This document shows positions 1 through 9,054 of a stretch of 64,000 bases of DNA, one piece after another; within the stretch, counting starts at the first letter, position 1, and each line of letters starts with the position of its first letter. The position numbers and the translations under genes were made by a program. Source of the stretch: Argentina anserina. Taxonomy: Eukaryota > Streptophyta > Magnoliopsida > Rosales > Rosaceae. Under the pieces are notes generated by a model, which saw nothing but the letters and a program-made list of their open reading frames with translations, did not search any database and had not been told where the DNA came from. The stretch spans positions 15,333,001 to 15,397,000 of the forward strand of contig NC_065874.1 in NCBI RefSeq assembly GCF_933775445.1, given 5' to 3'.

Positions 1-33
1 ATCAATCATTGCAAGTCATTCACAAAGGGTACT

Positions 34-36
<3 letters not shown>

Positions 37-99
<63 letters not shown>
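37..99. repeat. (CT)n microsatellite
   Basis: About 60 bp of near-perfect CT repeat directly inside the 5' part of the copy 1 intron. The matching place in copy 2 (from about 16,900) reads TTTTCTCTTTG with no expansion, so the repeat grew after the genes duplicated. Confidence 0.95.
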
Positions 100-199
100 T
101 TGTTATGTGAGTATGCCTGTACTTTTATCTTAGTTTCCTAGTCATTGAACGGTGATGCTAATATGTTGGCTGTGATGGTGTCTGTAGCATCCTTTTATC

Positions 200-815
200 A
201 GTATAGTATGCTTTGATTTTATTTTGGGTGATTCTAGTTGCACTTCTTAATCTACTATGTATACCTCTTTCTAATTTTGTGAGTAATTACTGCCTATTTT
301 ACCCTTCAATAAAATAACAGAAAATAAAAATTGATTGCAATTTCGAAACAGAGAAGAGCCTATTCTCCCTTTGTTCATTGTCATATCTGCAATCAAACCC
401 TAACCTCACGATGAGATGTGTAAAAATCACAATTCAATCTTTGTATCTTTTGGTAAGTTTTCCATTGATTAAGAACCTCAATCTAATTATTTTTCCACAA
501 ATTCCTTCCATAGACTTGAGTTTCTCGAGTTGGATTTGTCTAGTTTAGATTTATTTTATGCAAGCCATTCTTGGATTGATAAAGATTGCCAAGAATCAAG
601 ATGGAACGTGTAGCTTTTGCTTGTTGTTGAATGGTGAGAGTTGAATTGATAAAGTAATTGGGTGTAAGAAGAAAATTGGGAGAAAGATTTTAATCATTCG
701 ATGAAATTATGATTGAGGGTAAAACATGAAATGAATGCGTGAAAGAGTGATTATTTGTGAGAGGTATACATAATAAATTGCAAGTTGCAATTAATATCCC
801 CCTTTTATTTTTTTA
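200..815. other. Insertion-like segment in copy 1 intron, unclassified
   Basis: Copies 1 and 2 of the MATH intron align on both sides (GCATCCTTT at about 188 and the GACGCTTACT stretch at about 820), but copy 1 carries about 600 extra bases here. The sequence is AT-rich with no coding region. I see no clear terminal repeats, so the type of insertion is open. Confidence 0.45.
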
Positions 816-1363
816 CAGTGACGCTTACTACAAAAGAGTGATTACTTGGGATTACAAATCATGATTGTCTTCTTTGGTTATTAATTTTTTGGGCGTGTGC
901 TTTGTTATAAATAATGGTTTTCTAACCATAAACTATGAGATTTGGTTCTAAATTTGTAACGCTGTTGTGAAGATAAATTGGTTATTTATAGGTGTACTTA
1001 GTATACGCAGGAATTAAATACTTTTAGTCATATTCTATAAATGAATAGGATCCTACATCTGAAAAATGGGGCTAAGAGTTCTTGTATTTTATCATATTTA
1101 AAGGAGCACCTATACTATTTAATAAATATCAATTGAGATTTCTCCAAAAGCCATCGTAAAGCACGTTTCTTCAGGACACATTATCAAGCACGAGTCTATA
1201 ACCATGAGTTTGGAGAAAAGACTAGCCAAAAGTTTTATTTCGCCACCTAGCTTCTCCGCCGCACCGCTGCAGGATTTTCTCCCAAACCAGAGTCAGTCCT
1301 GCCTCTTTGCATTATTGAACCTCCACCTTGTTAAACAATGATAAGTGTGGCTAATGGACCAAC

Positions 1364-2226
1364 TGTACTGATATTGTCCCAACTTAACTACCTCACAGGT
1401 GTTGGGTTTTAATCACAAAAGGCCTCGGTACAATTGGGTATTATCAACCAACTCATAAGCTTTATTTTCTTTGTCACTTCTTAGATGTGTGATCTCTCCT
1501 CTCCAACACGCTCCCTCACGTGCAACCTAATTTTTAGGTCTGCACGTGACAAATTAACATCTCACATACTGGGACGAAATAAACCAAGGTACAGTAACCA
1601 ATGACACTTGGTGACCATCCAATCAGAAACTCTCTGATGGTATGATAATGGCACCCAACTCGGGCCCACAACAGATTGGAGGCGTGACTGGAGAGGGTGA
1701 CCATCCTTGACGAATCCCAATGAGTAAACCCACTCTGCACGCCTCCGCTTCCATATTCAGTTGCGAGTGCGCATGCCTAACAAGTTTAACTAAAGCAGCG
1801 ATACTTAAGCCATTGTCATCTCTAACTACAACTTCAACACCTCCTTTACCACATGAGCTATCGTAAGCACCATCTACATTAATTTTTAGGCAACCGGTCG
1901 GAGGACATTCCCATTTCATCAAAGGCCTCTTCTACTTCTGAAACACATTAGGATGAAATTTCTGAAACTTCTCAAGGTGTCTCAGAACCCACTGTATCAT
2001 GTTCATCGGTCTAGCACAACCAACCTCCCCAGCCGTGAATAATTTCTCTAGCATATCTACTAGGGTTAGACTCGGTGTCAACTGTACCGATATTGTCTCA
2101 ACTTAATCACCTCACAGGTGTTGGGTTTTAATCAGAAAAAGTCTTGGTACAATTGAGTATTATCCACCCACTTATAAGCTTGATTTCTTTATCACTTCTT
2201 AAATATGGGATCTCTCCTCTCCAACA
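1364..2226 (-). mobile_element. Short non-autonomous LTR element (TRIM-like) with captured LINE piece
   Basis: Two direct repeats of about 145 bp, 1364-1508 and 2083-2226, are nearly the same. On the minus strand each begins TGTTGGAGAGGAG and ends GTACA, as LTRs do. A purine tract (GTGAGGGAGCG) lies just before the 1508 LTR on that strand, as a polypurine tract would. The element is only about 860 bp. Its inside is mostly a piece of LINE RNase H (about 1685-2060) joined to about 20 bp of an hAT MITE end (2061-2080). No clear 5-bp target duplication was seen (CCAAC left, CATGA right), which may reflect age or recombination. It has no gene of its own. Confidence 0.65.
1622..2080 (-). pseudogene. 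LINE RNase H fragment, inverted near-copy of 6,758-7,130
   Basis: On the minus strand 1922-1685 encodes CLKINVDGAYDSSCGKGGVE and continues to GIRQGWS, an RNase H-like (RVT_3) start with the first catalytic Asp in NVDG. It differs from the + strand copy at 6906 by only a few residues. The fragment also carries the 3' end of the hAT MITE found at 6777 (TAGGGTTAGACTCGGTG here, TAGGGCTAGACTCGGTG there). The MITE was therefore already in the LINE when this piece was copied. At the other edge the match stops at GGATGGTCA, a string found again at about 1613. Confidence 0.8.
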
Positions 2227-3153
2227 CATGACTGCTACCGCCGATTTCAGCTTCTCTCCGCGTGCCGCCATCACCATAGCAACAATAGTATAGCCCTATT
2301 AGCTTTTATTGCACAACCAGATAGGAAAAATCCAATTAGAATTTCTCTGCGCTGCTGCCTTTGCCGATCCTCCACCGCTGCTGCACCGTAACAACGTCCT
2401 ACTGTTGTCTCAAGTGTCTGATGCATCTCTAATATCCCCTAACCACCTCAGAAACACTAAAACCTTCTCAGTTTTAGGGCTTTCAGTTCTGGGCAAACCC
2501 GCCACCGCTGTTTTTCTAGTCTTTAACCGCCGCTGCTACCGCCATGGTCACTACTGCAACAATGCTCCAGCTCTGCTATTTGTGATACGCTCTATCAACA
2601 TAGCTCAATTTTCGAAACTTTCAACCTAAAATAAGTTTTTTTTTAAGTTTCCGCTTTCCTAGATAAAGCCATTCAATTTTGATATACATATATGTTTGCA
2701 TGTTTTGTTGGAATTGGAAATCGATGCTTGAATCTTTGGTTCTTGTGTCGTCATTATAAGCTTGAAGTCCCTCTATCTAATGCGGACTTGATATTAAAGA
2801 CTCTTGATACTCTACCACCTGAGAAATACCACTTTAGATCGAATATGATGCTTTGGGATTTCAAAGATACATGCACCTACGAGTCCCATGTGAATACTCA
2901 TGAAGAGAATGGTAACGAGTTCCTTTGCATCACTACTCAGGATTACGGTTCCACGCACATCCGTGAGAAGCTTACAGGTCTGAGATGTGGTTTGTACTTC
3001 ACCTCAATATATGCCCTTGAATGCAATAGCATTGTAAGTCAAGATCTGATTGGCACCGACCTGTATCGGCCCTGGCATGACCGTTTGAGTCACCCCGATC
3101 ATGGAATGATGATGCGTGTCTTAAAAACCTCACACGGTCGTCCGTTCTTCTGA

Positions 3154-3653
3154 ACAAGAAGAGGAAAGAACCAAGTTTCGGTTCTAGGTAACACTCAAGG
3201 AATTACCAGTTCCTCAAATCCTTAAGAATCTTAATATTTCTTTTTCCAGTCTTTCTTTATCTTTTTCATGATATAAAAGAAATATAACAGCTCAATTTAT
3301 TTTATTTCATTGTGTTGATTAAACTATTATAGTGTGAGTTCATATATGGGTTTGAGGTCTTATTCTACATTCCTTCTATATTTCAGTATCAATTTGATGG
3401 TTTACTTTTGTTTATGCCTGCTATACCAAGTTGTTGTAAATTAGCAACTTATTATCTACCTTTGAGAACATAAGCTTATTGTTATGTAGATTGTAGTCAT
3501 GTAAAGTCATTCTTATGCAGATTGTAGTCATGTAAATGAAAGCGTTTCAACCGAACAAGCTTTGATGATTATTTTATTTTATTTTTTCTTTACCTCAGGA
3601 AGAGCTATGCTTCATAATTGATGTTTTTGTCTTCTTGATACCTTGATTTACAG
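3154..3653. other. MATH copy 1 intron 3' part
   Basis: No gene. From about 3220 the sequence follows the copy 2 intron (about 17,545-17,960), including a polypyrimidine-rich stretch and the region before the acceptor CAG at 3651-3653. Confidence 0.7.
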
Positions 3654-3846
3654 GAGTTGTACACATATTCAATGTCCATGAAAGTCAATTTGGGTTCCAA
3701 TCTTTAATACCTCTAATTCTTCTTCCTGACCAAAGAAATGGGTTTCTTGTGAATGATACTTGTGTCATAGAAGCCAAGGTTGGAGTCCGTAAGGCTAAAG
3801 CGAAGATTTTAGAAGACACAGGTTCTAGTATTTCTGCATCTTTAGG

Positions 3847-3939
3847 CAGTGGCAGCCCCAGGTGGGGGCAAGTGGGTGCAGCAGCCCCCACTCAATGCTC
3901 TGAAATTGTTTGATTTGCTCGAGCTTCTTCGTGTAATAA
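3847..3939. mobile_element. hAT-like 5' terminus inside MATH copy 1 exon
   Basis: The sequence CAGTGGCAGCCCCAGG, followed by GGGGGCAAGTGGGTGCAGCAGCCCCC, has the look of plant hAT non-autonomous ends (usually CAGTGGCGGAGCC...). It starts exactly where homology to the intact MATH exon at 18,157 ends. The matching far end was not found; the element is itself interrupted at 3940 by a larger inverted-repeat element. Confidence 0.5.
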
Positions 3940-4241
3940 TGTAACAGCCCAGAATTGTAAATATGTATAAACTTATTTACAAATTTATGTATGTATTTGT
4001 GTTTATATATATAGGAGAATTTTCAGGTGCGAACGTTCGTACCTTACGTAAGGTACAGATTCGCCGATTCTGACAACGACAGGCTGCAATGGTGGAGCGG
4101 ACCACAACAGCTGCACTCCCCACCTCTCGGCGGTCCCATTTGTGCCGGTCAGAGCTCCATCGGCGACCCACGGCGGCCGGAATCGCGAAATCGCCGGAAT
4201 CTACCCAGAAACTTGATTTTGCAGATTCCGACAGCCGTTGT

Positions 4242-4668
4242 TAGGGGTGGGCATAAAAAGCTATATGTTAATATATAATTATATATGTTTCTCTTGTATG
4301 ATAACACTATAATTTTTATGTACAATATTTATAACGCTATAATTTGAATGATTAATTTAATTTTATAATAATTAAATTCATGGTATCGAAGCAGATGATG
4401 AAGAATATTTGGAACAATCTATATGTTAATTTCTTCTATTACAATAATTGGTACTAAAATTTTATTAATAGTAAATTAAGTATTTATTATTTAAAGTCCG
4501 AGAATGTGAGATAGACCCGATCTCATCCTAATCCCGACGGGATTGATCCCGGGTGGGACGAACTTTTAAAAACACAAATCTCGGCATAATCTCGTCTCAA
4601 ACTTAATGAGTGGCACGGGACGTGGGATTAACCTCATCCCATCTCATCCCGTCCCGTGCCCACCCCTA
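4242..4668. mobile_element. hAT-type MITE
   Basis: Perfect 12-bp terminal inverted repeats TAGGGGTGGGCA / TGCCCACCCCTA bound a 427-bp AT-rich element with no gene, flanked by GTTGT on both sides. The other arm of the host element (about 8,115) lacks it, which confirms insertion. TAGGGGTGGGCA is a standard plant hAT end; hAT normally makes 8-bp duplications, so the 5-bp match may be a shortened remnant. Confidence 0.85.
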
Positions 4669-4869
4669 GTTGTGGGTCGCCAATGGAGTTCCGGCCGGCA
4701 CAGACGGGATCGTTGGGAGGTGGGTAATGCAGTTATGCTAGTCCGCCGCGCCGTTGCGGCATACCGTCGCTGAAATCGGGATGTCTACACCTGAAGAACC
4801 TTGTATCTTTGTTTTCTATTTTAGGTTTAGTAGGAATTTTTAGCCAAAACCATGATCCAATACCAAAAA

Positions 4870-5275
4870 AAAAAAACCAACCCCAAATAAGGTTTTAGAA
4901 GTAGAAGAAAAAAGGTCTACCCTCCTAAAAAAACTTTTGTTCCGAAATCTACAAGACCTCAAGGAATTCTAGCAATGCTATCAGTATCCATCACTTGATC
5001 AATATAGAGCTATCCTATGGAAACTCATCAAAGTCTATCAATTCCTGAAAAGAATTGCACGTATAGTTTACAATAGATATCACAAATAGATCATAGGAAC
5101 TAATATATTGTAAAGATAAATCGATCCATAAAAATATATGCAGTGTAATTAGAAGATGTATTCCAGATTATTGCACATATAGAAAATCATAAAAGTCATA
5201 GTAATCAATAGTTCAAACAATGAAAAATAACTCTTTCCACCCCAAGTAAAAAAGCAATGCCCTTTTGCATGAAAA
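4870..5275. other. Centre of the inverted-repeat element, no gene
   Basis: AT-rich sequence with an A-run at 4866-4877. I see no coding stretch with a family match and no terminal repeats of its own. It is likely element body or the target of the LINE next to it. Confidence 0.4.
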
Positions 5276-5277
5276 GG

Positions 5278-7440
5278 ATGGACATTCTTACTAAAAGAAA
5301 TCGCACTTTTGTGAAAAATTACTTGTTGCCTAGAAACCAACTCATACTCCGCAAGAATATTATTGATCTCCTCAACCTCCTCTTGTAAACATGATAAATA
5401 TTTGGGTCTCCACGGAGTTAAGCTATTCTAAGGAGGATGCTTTCAGGTACTTGAGGGATAAAGATTGTAATCACACTCAAGGGTGGAGAGAAAAGACGTT
5501 GAGCTTAGCTGGAAATGAGATTCTTATCAAAGTTGTTGCTCAATCCATTTCTTCTTATGTCATGAGGTGTTTTGAGTTGCCGAAATATTTGTGTGATGAT
5601 ATACTAGTCTTATGGCTGGCTTTTGGTGGGGAGATGGTGAGGATCATCATAAAATTCATTAGTTGGTTTGGGATAAACTATGTTGTCCTAAATCTCAGGG
5701 TGTTCTTGGTTTCCGTAATATGCATTATTTTGATTTGGCTCTACTGGCGAAACAAAGGTGGAGGCTCTTACAGAAACCTGATTCCATTTTATCAAGAGTT
5801 CTTAAAGCAAAGTACTTCCCTAAGTGTTCTTTTTTGGAGGCTCAGTTGAAGGGTGGTCAGTCGTATACATGGAGAAGTATCGTTGCAGGCAGAGAGGTAT
5901 TAAAGCAAGGGTTGTGTTTTCAAGTGAATGATGGTCAGGATATTTCAGTTTGGCAGGACTTGTGGCTGCCTATACCATTCTCTTTTAAGCTTTAATTGGC
6001 AGTGATGGAGGGCACAGAGGGACTTTTGGTCTTTGCTCTGATTGATCATGATAATAAGGTGTGGTTGGTGGATATAGGGCTAGACTTTCAGACACCGAAT
6101 GCCAGAAAACCGAACCAAACTGTGCAGTTGGTGTTGGTTATCAGTTATATGCTTTCAGAAAACTGATGAAAATCGAACCGAACCAAGAATTGGGAGCTAA
6201 GGTTATAGCTTGTATTTGGTGAACATATATAATCGGGTGCTTATGCAAAGAATATATTTAGTAATAAATATATACATGCATAGATATATGATTTTGATTT
6301 TTGTATGTGTACAATCATGAATGCAGAGATCTAATGTAATGCTTGAGGGTTTTGTCAACTAGCCCTCATGTTAAGAAAAGTTTGGACGTCTAATGATGAA
6401 ACTCAGGAGGTTTAATGTGTATTTTAGTTAACTTGTGTTTCAGTAAAGTACAATGTTTTTGTTTAGTTCATATTTGAGTTCTGGATTATTCATTTGGTGA
6501 ATGTAACTTAATTGAAGTATTGAACTTGTAGCTTACTCCTTCACTTTTAATATTTTTATTTTCATTAGTCAAGTACGAAAAATCTATAAGGATATTAGGT
6601 TTTGTAACCAAAATGAAACCGAAACCGAACTGAATTATAAGTTAACCGAAATTGTGGTTTATATATATATTTTCATTTTCGGTTTTGAAAAATATGAAAC
6701 CGAGAGTTTGGTGTCGGTTTTCAGTTAGTACTCATAAACCGAACCGTTGGCACCGAGTCTAGCCCTAGTAGATATGCTAGAGGAATTATTCACGGCTGGG
6801 GAGGTTGGTTGTGCCAGACCGATGAACATGATACAGTGGGTTCTGAGACACCTTGAGGAGTTTCAGAAATTTCATCCTAATGTGTTTCAGAAGTAGAAGA
6901 GGCCTTTGATGAAATGGGAATGTCCTCCGACCGGTTGCCTAAAAATTAATGTAGATGGTGCTTATGATAGCTCATGTGGTAAAGGAGGTGTTGAAGTTGT
7001 AGTTAGAGATGACAATGGCTTAGGTATCACTGCTTTAGTTAAACTTGTTAGGCATGCGCACTCGCAACTGAATATAGAAGCGGAGGCGTGCAGAGTGGGT
7101 TTACTCATTGGGATTCGTCAAGGATGGTCAGATATTGCATTGAGAGTGTTTCAGCCATTCTAATTGATACTCTGAACAGGAAGACGAAGGAATATTCAGA
7201 AGTAAGTCGGGTTGCCGATGATTGCAAAAGTTATTTATTAACTTTTCATTATGTTAGAGTTAGACATATCTACCGTAAAACAAACGGTGTAGCTGATAGG
7301 TTAGCTCATATTGCTTGCATGTCTCATATTGATAATGTTTGGTTAGGAGAGACTCCTGCTATCATTTAGAATGTTCTCTATGAGGGTTTATTGCATTCTA
7401 ATGATGTAGCACGGGATTTTCGGTTATATGTCCCTCCCCA
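5278..7440 (+). mobile_element. 5'-truncated LINE with inverted 5' end
   Basis: On the + strand 5397-6074 shows the C-terminal reverse transcriptase region of a plant LINE: KEDAFRYLRDK, GWREKTLSLAGNEILIK, FELPKYLCDDI, then in other frames DKLCCPKSQGVLGFRNMHYF and SYTWRSIVAGREVL. Frameshifts break it. After a MITE at 6075-6777 it resumes as the RNase H domain (6906-7369), with one frameshift near 7130 and the motif YRKTNGVADRLAH. On the minus strand about 5395-5278 encodes an earlier RT part (INNILAEYELVSRQQVIFHK, then SAISFSKNV). An earlier segment inverted in front of a later one is the mark of twin-primed LINE insertion. It is dead. Confidence 0.85.
6075..6777. mobile_element. hAT-type MITE inside the LINE
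   Basis: Ends TAGGGCTAGAC / GTCTAGCCCTA bound about 700 bp with ACCGAACCGAAC-type repeats near one end and CGGTTTTCGGTT near the other, the usual subterminal design of plant hAT MITEs. It splits the LINE between RT and RNase H. Flanks GTGGATA and GTAGATA form a slightly decayed target duplication. There is no transposase. Confidence 0.8.
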
Positions 7441-7854
7441 TGTTGCAAAATTTGTCTACTATTATAAAAAATAGAATCGAACATCTACTATTATAATAAA
7501 TGGAACCGAGCATGGGGATAAGCCTTTCAGCTATGCTGGGTTCCAAATCTCTTTAAAAAAACAATGAAAAATAGTGAACTCCTGTTAGAGTAACTCACGG
7601 TAAAATGTTAACTTTCCTATTCTTGCAAGCTAACTATTGGTTACGCTTATCATCTTGTACATATCAGATCTATGGTAATCCAGGACAATTGCTTTTATGG
7701 CCCTCTAGGTAGTGAAATATAAACCACTAGAAAAATCATCTTGTACATATCAAATGTTAATTTTCTCTTTTGGACTTTTTGTAAAACTTCAATTTCATAA
7801 AAATAGATAAATAAAATGTAATGGCTAAAATATATAAACACAAAATCAAGCCAT
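7441..7854. other. No gene; LINE tail and element body
   Basis: AT-rich, with short repeated phrases such as CATCTACTATTATAA (about 7455 and 7480) that may belong to the LINE 3' tail. Nothing else recognised. A (TA)n(CA)n microsatellite follows at about 7886-7914 in the right arm of the inverted-repeat element. Confidence 0.4.
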
Positions 7855-7883
7855 ATTCCTACTAAACCCAAAACAGAGAAGAA

Positions 7884-7916
<33 letters not shown>

Positions 7917-8332
7917 AGCCGTTTCTAGTGTGGATTCAGCGTTTCCGGTGATGACATGCCGCAACGGCGGGGCGGACTGTGATAACCACACTCTACACTC
8001 CTGACGGTCCCGTATGTGCCGGCTGGAGCTCCATCGGCGACCCACAGCGGTCCGAATCTGCAAAATTCAAGTTTCTAAGCAGATTCTGGCGATTTCACAA
8101 TTCCATCCATCGTGGGTCATCCACAGAGCTCCGACCGGCACTGATGAGACCGCCGGGATGTACGGAGTGTGGCTGTCGTGATCCGCCCCACCTTTGCAAC
8201 CGCCATTGCCTGAATCGCAGAATCCACACAGTGTAGACGTCCGCAGTTAAAAAGTTTCCTATAAACACAAATACATATAGAAATTTATAAATAAGTTTAT
8301 ACATATTTAAAAGTCCGGGTTGTTACAAATAA

Positions 8333-8743
8333 GTTCCCTTTGGTTGTAATTTCTCACACCGAATAACTTTGAAATTCCTTTTTTGTTATTAGCGCACTCT
8401 TTCCACATATAATGGTATCAATGACGTTAATTTTATGAAAAATCCTGTGAGAAAGGGTGTTTTGGAAATGTAGAGAAAGGGTGTTTTGGAAATGTAGGAT
8501 AGAAATTAAGAAGAAAAGAACGGGGAGCAAATGGTTGCTAATATAATAAATCCTAGATAGGATTGTAAATAGGCAATTATGCGTTTTCTTTCCGCATCAT
8601 TCTTTATATGATGGATTTGCCTTTATTTGACGAAAATATACTATTTCACTGAACCCTTAATGATGTGTATGAAAGATGAACGATGTTTTAATATGAACTT
8701 TGTTTTGAGAAAAGTGATTATAAATATACAAATATTTATAGTC
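8333..8743. other. No gene; short tandem duplication
   Basis: Possibly the continuation of the hAT-like element that begins at 3847. A 24-bp unit, GAGAAAGGGTGTTTTGGAAA plus TGTA, is repeated directly at about 8450-8497. No coding region seen. Confidence 0.4.
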
Positions 8744-8954
8744 TGTTCTAGGAGAATTACTATTCTACCATTGTGTGTGTCTTAGCCTTATTACGTTTAC
8801 TGTTAGAGATAGATTTGCATCTCTGTAATAGATTAGGACTTCGAATCCTATGGGATTGTGGTTATGTAATGCCTATATATAAGCCCCATTATCAATCAAT
8901 AAACGGTTATGTTCTGTTATATTTTATTATTCTCGTTTCGTTCCTCCTCAAACA
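8744..8954 (+). repeat. Copia 5' LTR
   Basis: Begins TGTTCTAGG and ends AAACA. It holds a TATA-like box (CCTATATATAAGCC near 8871) and AATCAATAAACGG downstream of it. Pairs with 15018-15209. Confidence 0.85.
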
Positions 8955-9054
8955 CGTTATCATGCACTTTATTCTAAAGTGTCTGAGCGACAAGGCCACC
9001 ACCAGAAAAATATTACCCTATCCCTGAAATCCCATTCTCCGGCAGTCTTCGCGG

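Larger units (their letters stand above)
1085..3153 (+). mobile_element. Copia LTR-retrotransposon relic (gag / pre-integrase)
   Basis: A decayed Copia element sits in the copy 1 intron. At about 1170-1210 there is a primer-binding-like stretch (ACATTATCAAGCACGAG), similar to that after the Copia LTR at 8955. At 2692-3153 an open stretch reads EVPLSNADLI, TLPPEKYHFRSNMMLW and finally WHDRLSHPDHGMMMRVLKTS. The last matches the Copia gag-pre-integrase motif (usually WHxRLGHP), and GSTHIREKLTGL is also typical. No integrase, RT or RNase H follows and no LTR pair was found, so it is a fragment. It is interrupted at 1364-2226 by a small LTR element. The open stretch at 2309-2629 matches nothing I know. 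Confidence 0.65.
1..3913 (+). pseudogene. MATH-domain gene copy 1 (left-truncated, broken 3' end)
   Basis: Two exons are visible. The first is the end of a MATH exon (1-28, reading I-N-H-C-K-S-F-T-K-G with a GT donor at 29). The second (3654-3913) begins after CAG and reads HIFNVHESQFGF, then a stretch ending RNGFLVNDTCVIEAKVGV. Exon phase and wording match copy 2 at 16,737-18,188. The intron between them is about 3.6 kb against about 1.1 kb in copy 2; the shared intron parts (about 100-200, 815-960, 3220-3650) flank inserted retroelements. At 3847 the homology to copy 2 stops exactly where an hAT-like end begins (CAGTGGCAGCCCC), so the reading runs into transposon sequence and stops at 3911-3913. 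The coiled-coil tail of the family is missing. Upstream exons lie outside the window. MATH domains bind partner proteins; plant MATH/coiled-coil proteins include the potyvirus-movement restriction factor RTM3. Probably non-functional. Confidence 0.8.
3940..8327. mobile_element. 4.4-kb inverted-repeat (foldback) element with 5-bp target duplication
   Basis: The left end begins TGTAACAGCCCAG (3940) and the right end finishes GGGTTGTTACA (8327). Both are flanked by AATAA (3935-3939 and 8328-8332). The arms, about 3940-4860 on the + strand and about 7855-8327 on the minus strand, are diverged inverted copies sharing the end, a TATGTATAAACTTATTTA stretch, GC-rich central blocks and GGTTTAGTAGGAAT. 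Each arm also holds its own imperfect palindrome: GAGCTCCATCGGCGACCCAC recurs inverted as GTGGGTCGCCAATGGAGTTC. The centre holds a LINE. TG...CA ends and a 5-bp duplication suggest LTRs, but LTRs should be direct, not inverted. A TIR transposon or two opposed solo LTRs are both possible. Confidence 0.6.

Noticed and set aside
1364..2226. Cassandra-type TRIM with a 5S RNA box
   Set aside because: The LTR text shows none of the 5S rRNA control boxes that I know from Cassandra; treated as another TRIM-like element.
2309..2629. Open frame of 106 codons
   Set aside because: No recognised motif and no codon pattern; it adjoins Copia relic sequence and is not supported as a gene.
3940..8327. Intact LTR retrotransposon reading of the TGTAACA element
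   Set aside because: The end repeats are inverted, not direct, and there is no gag-pol between them, only a LINE.
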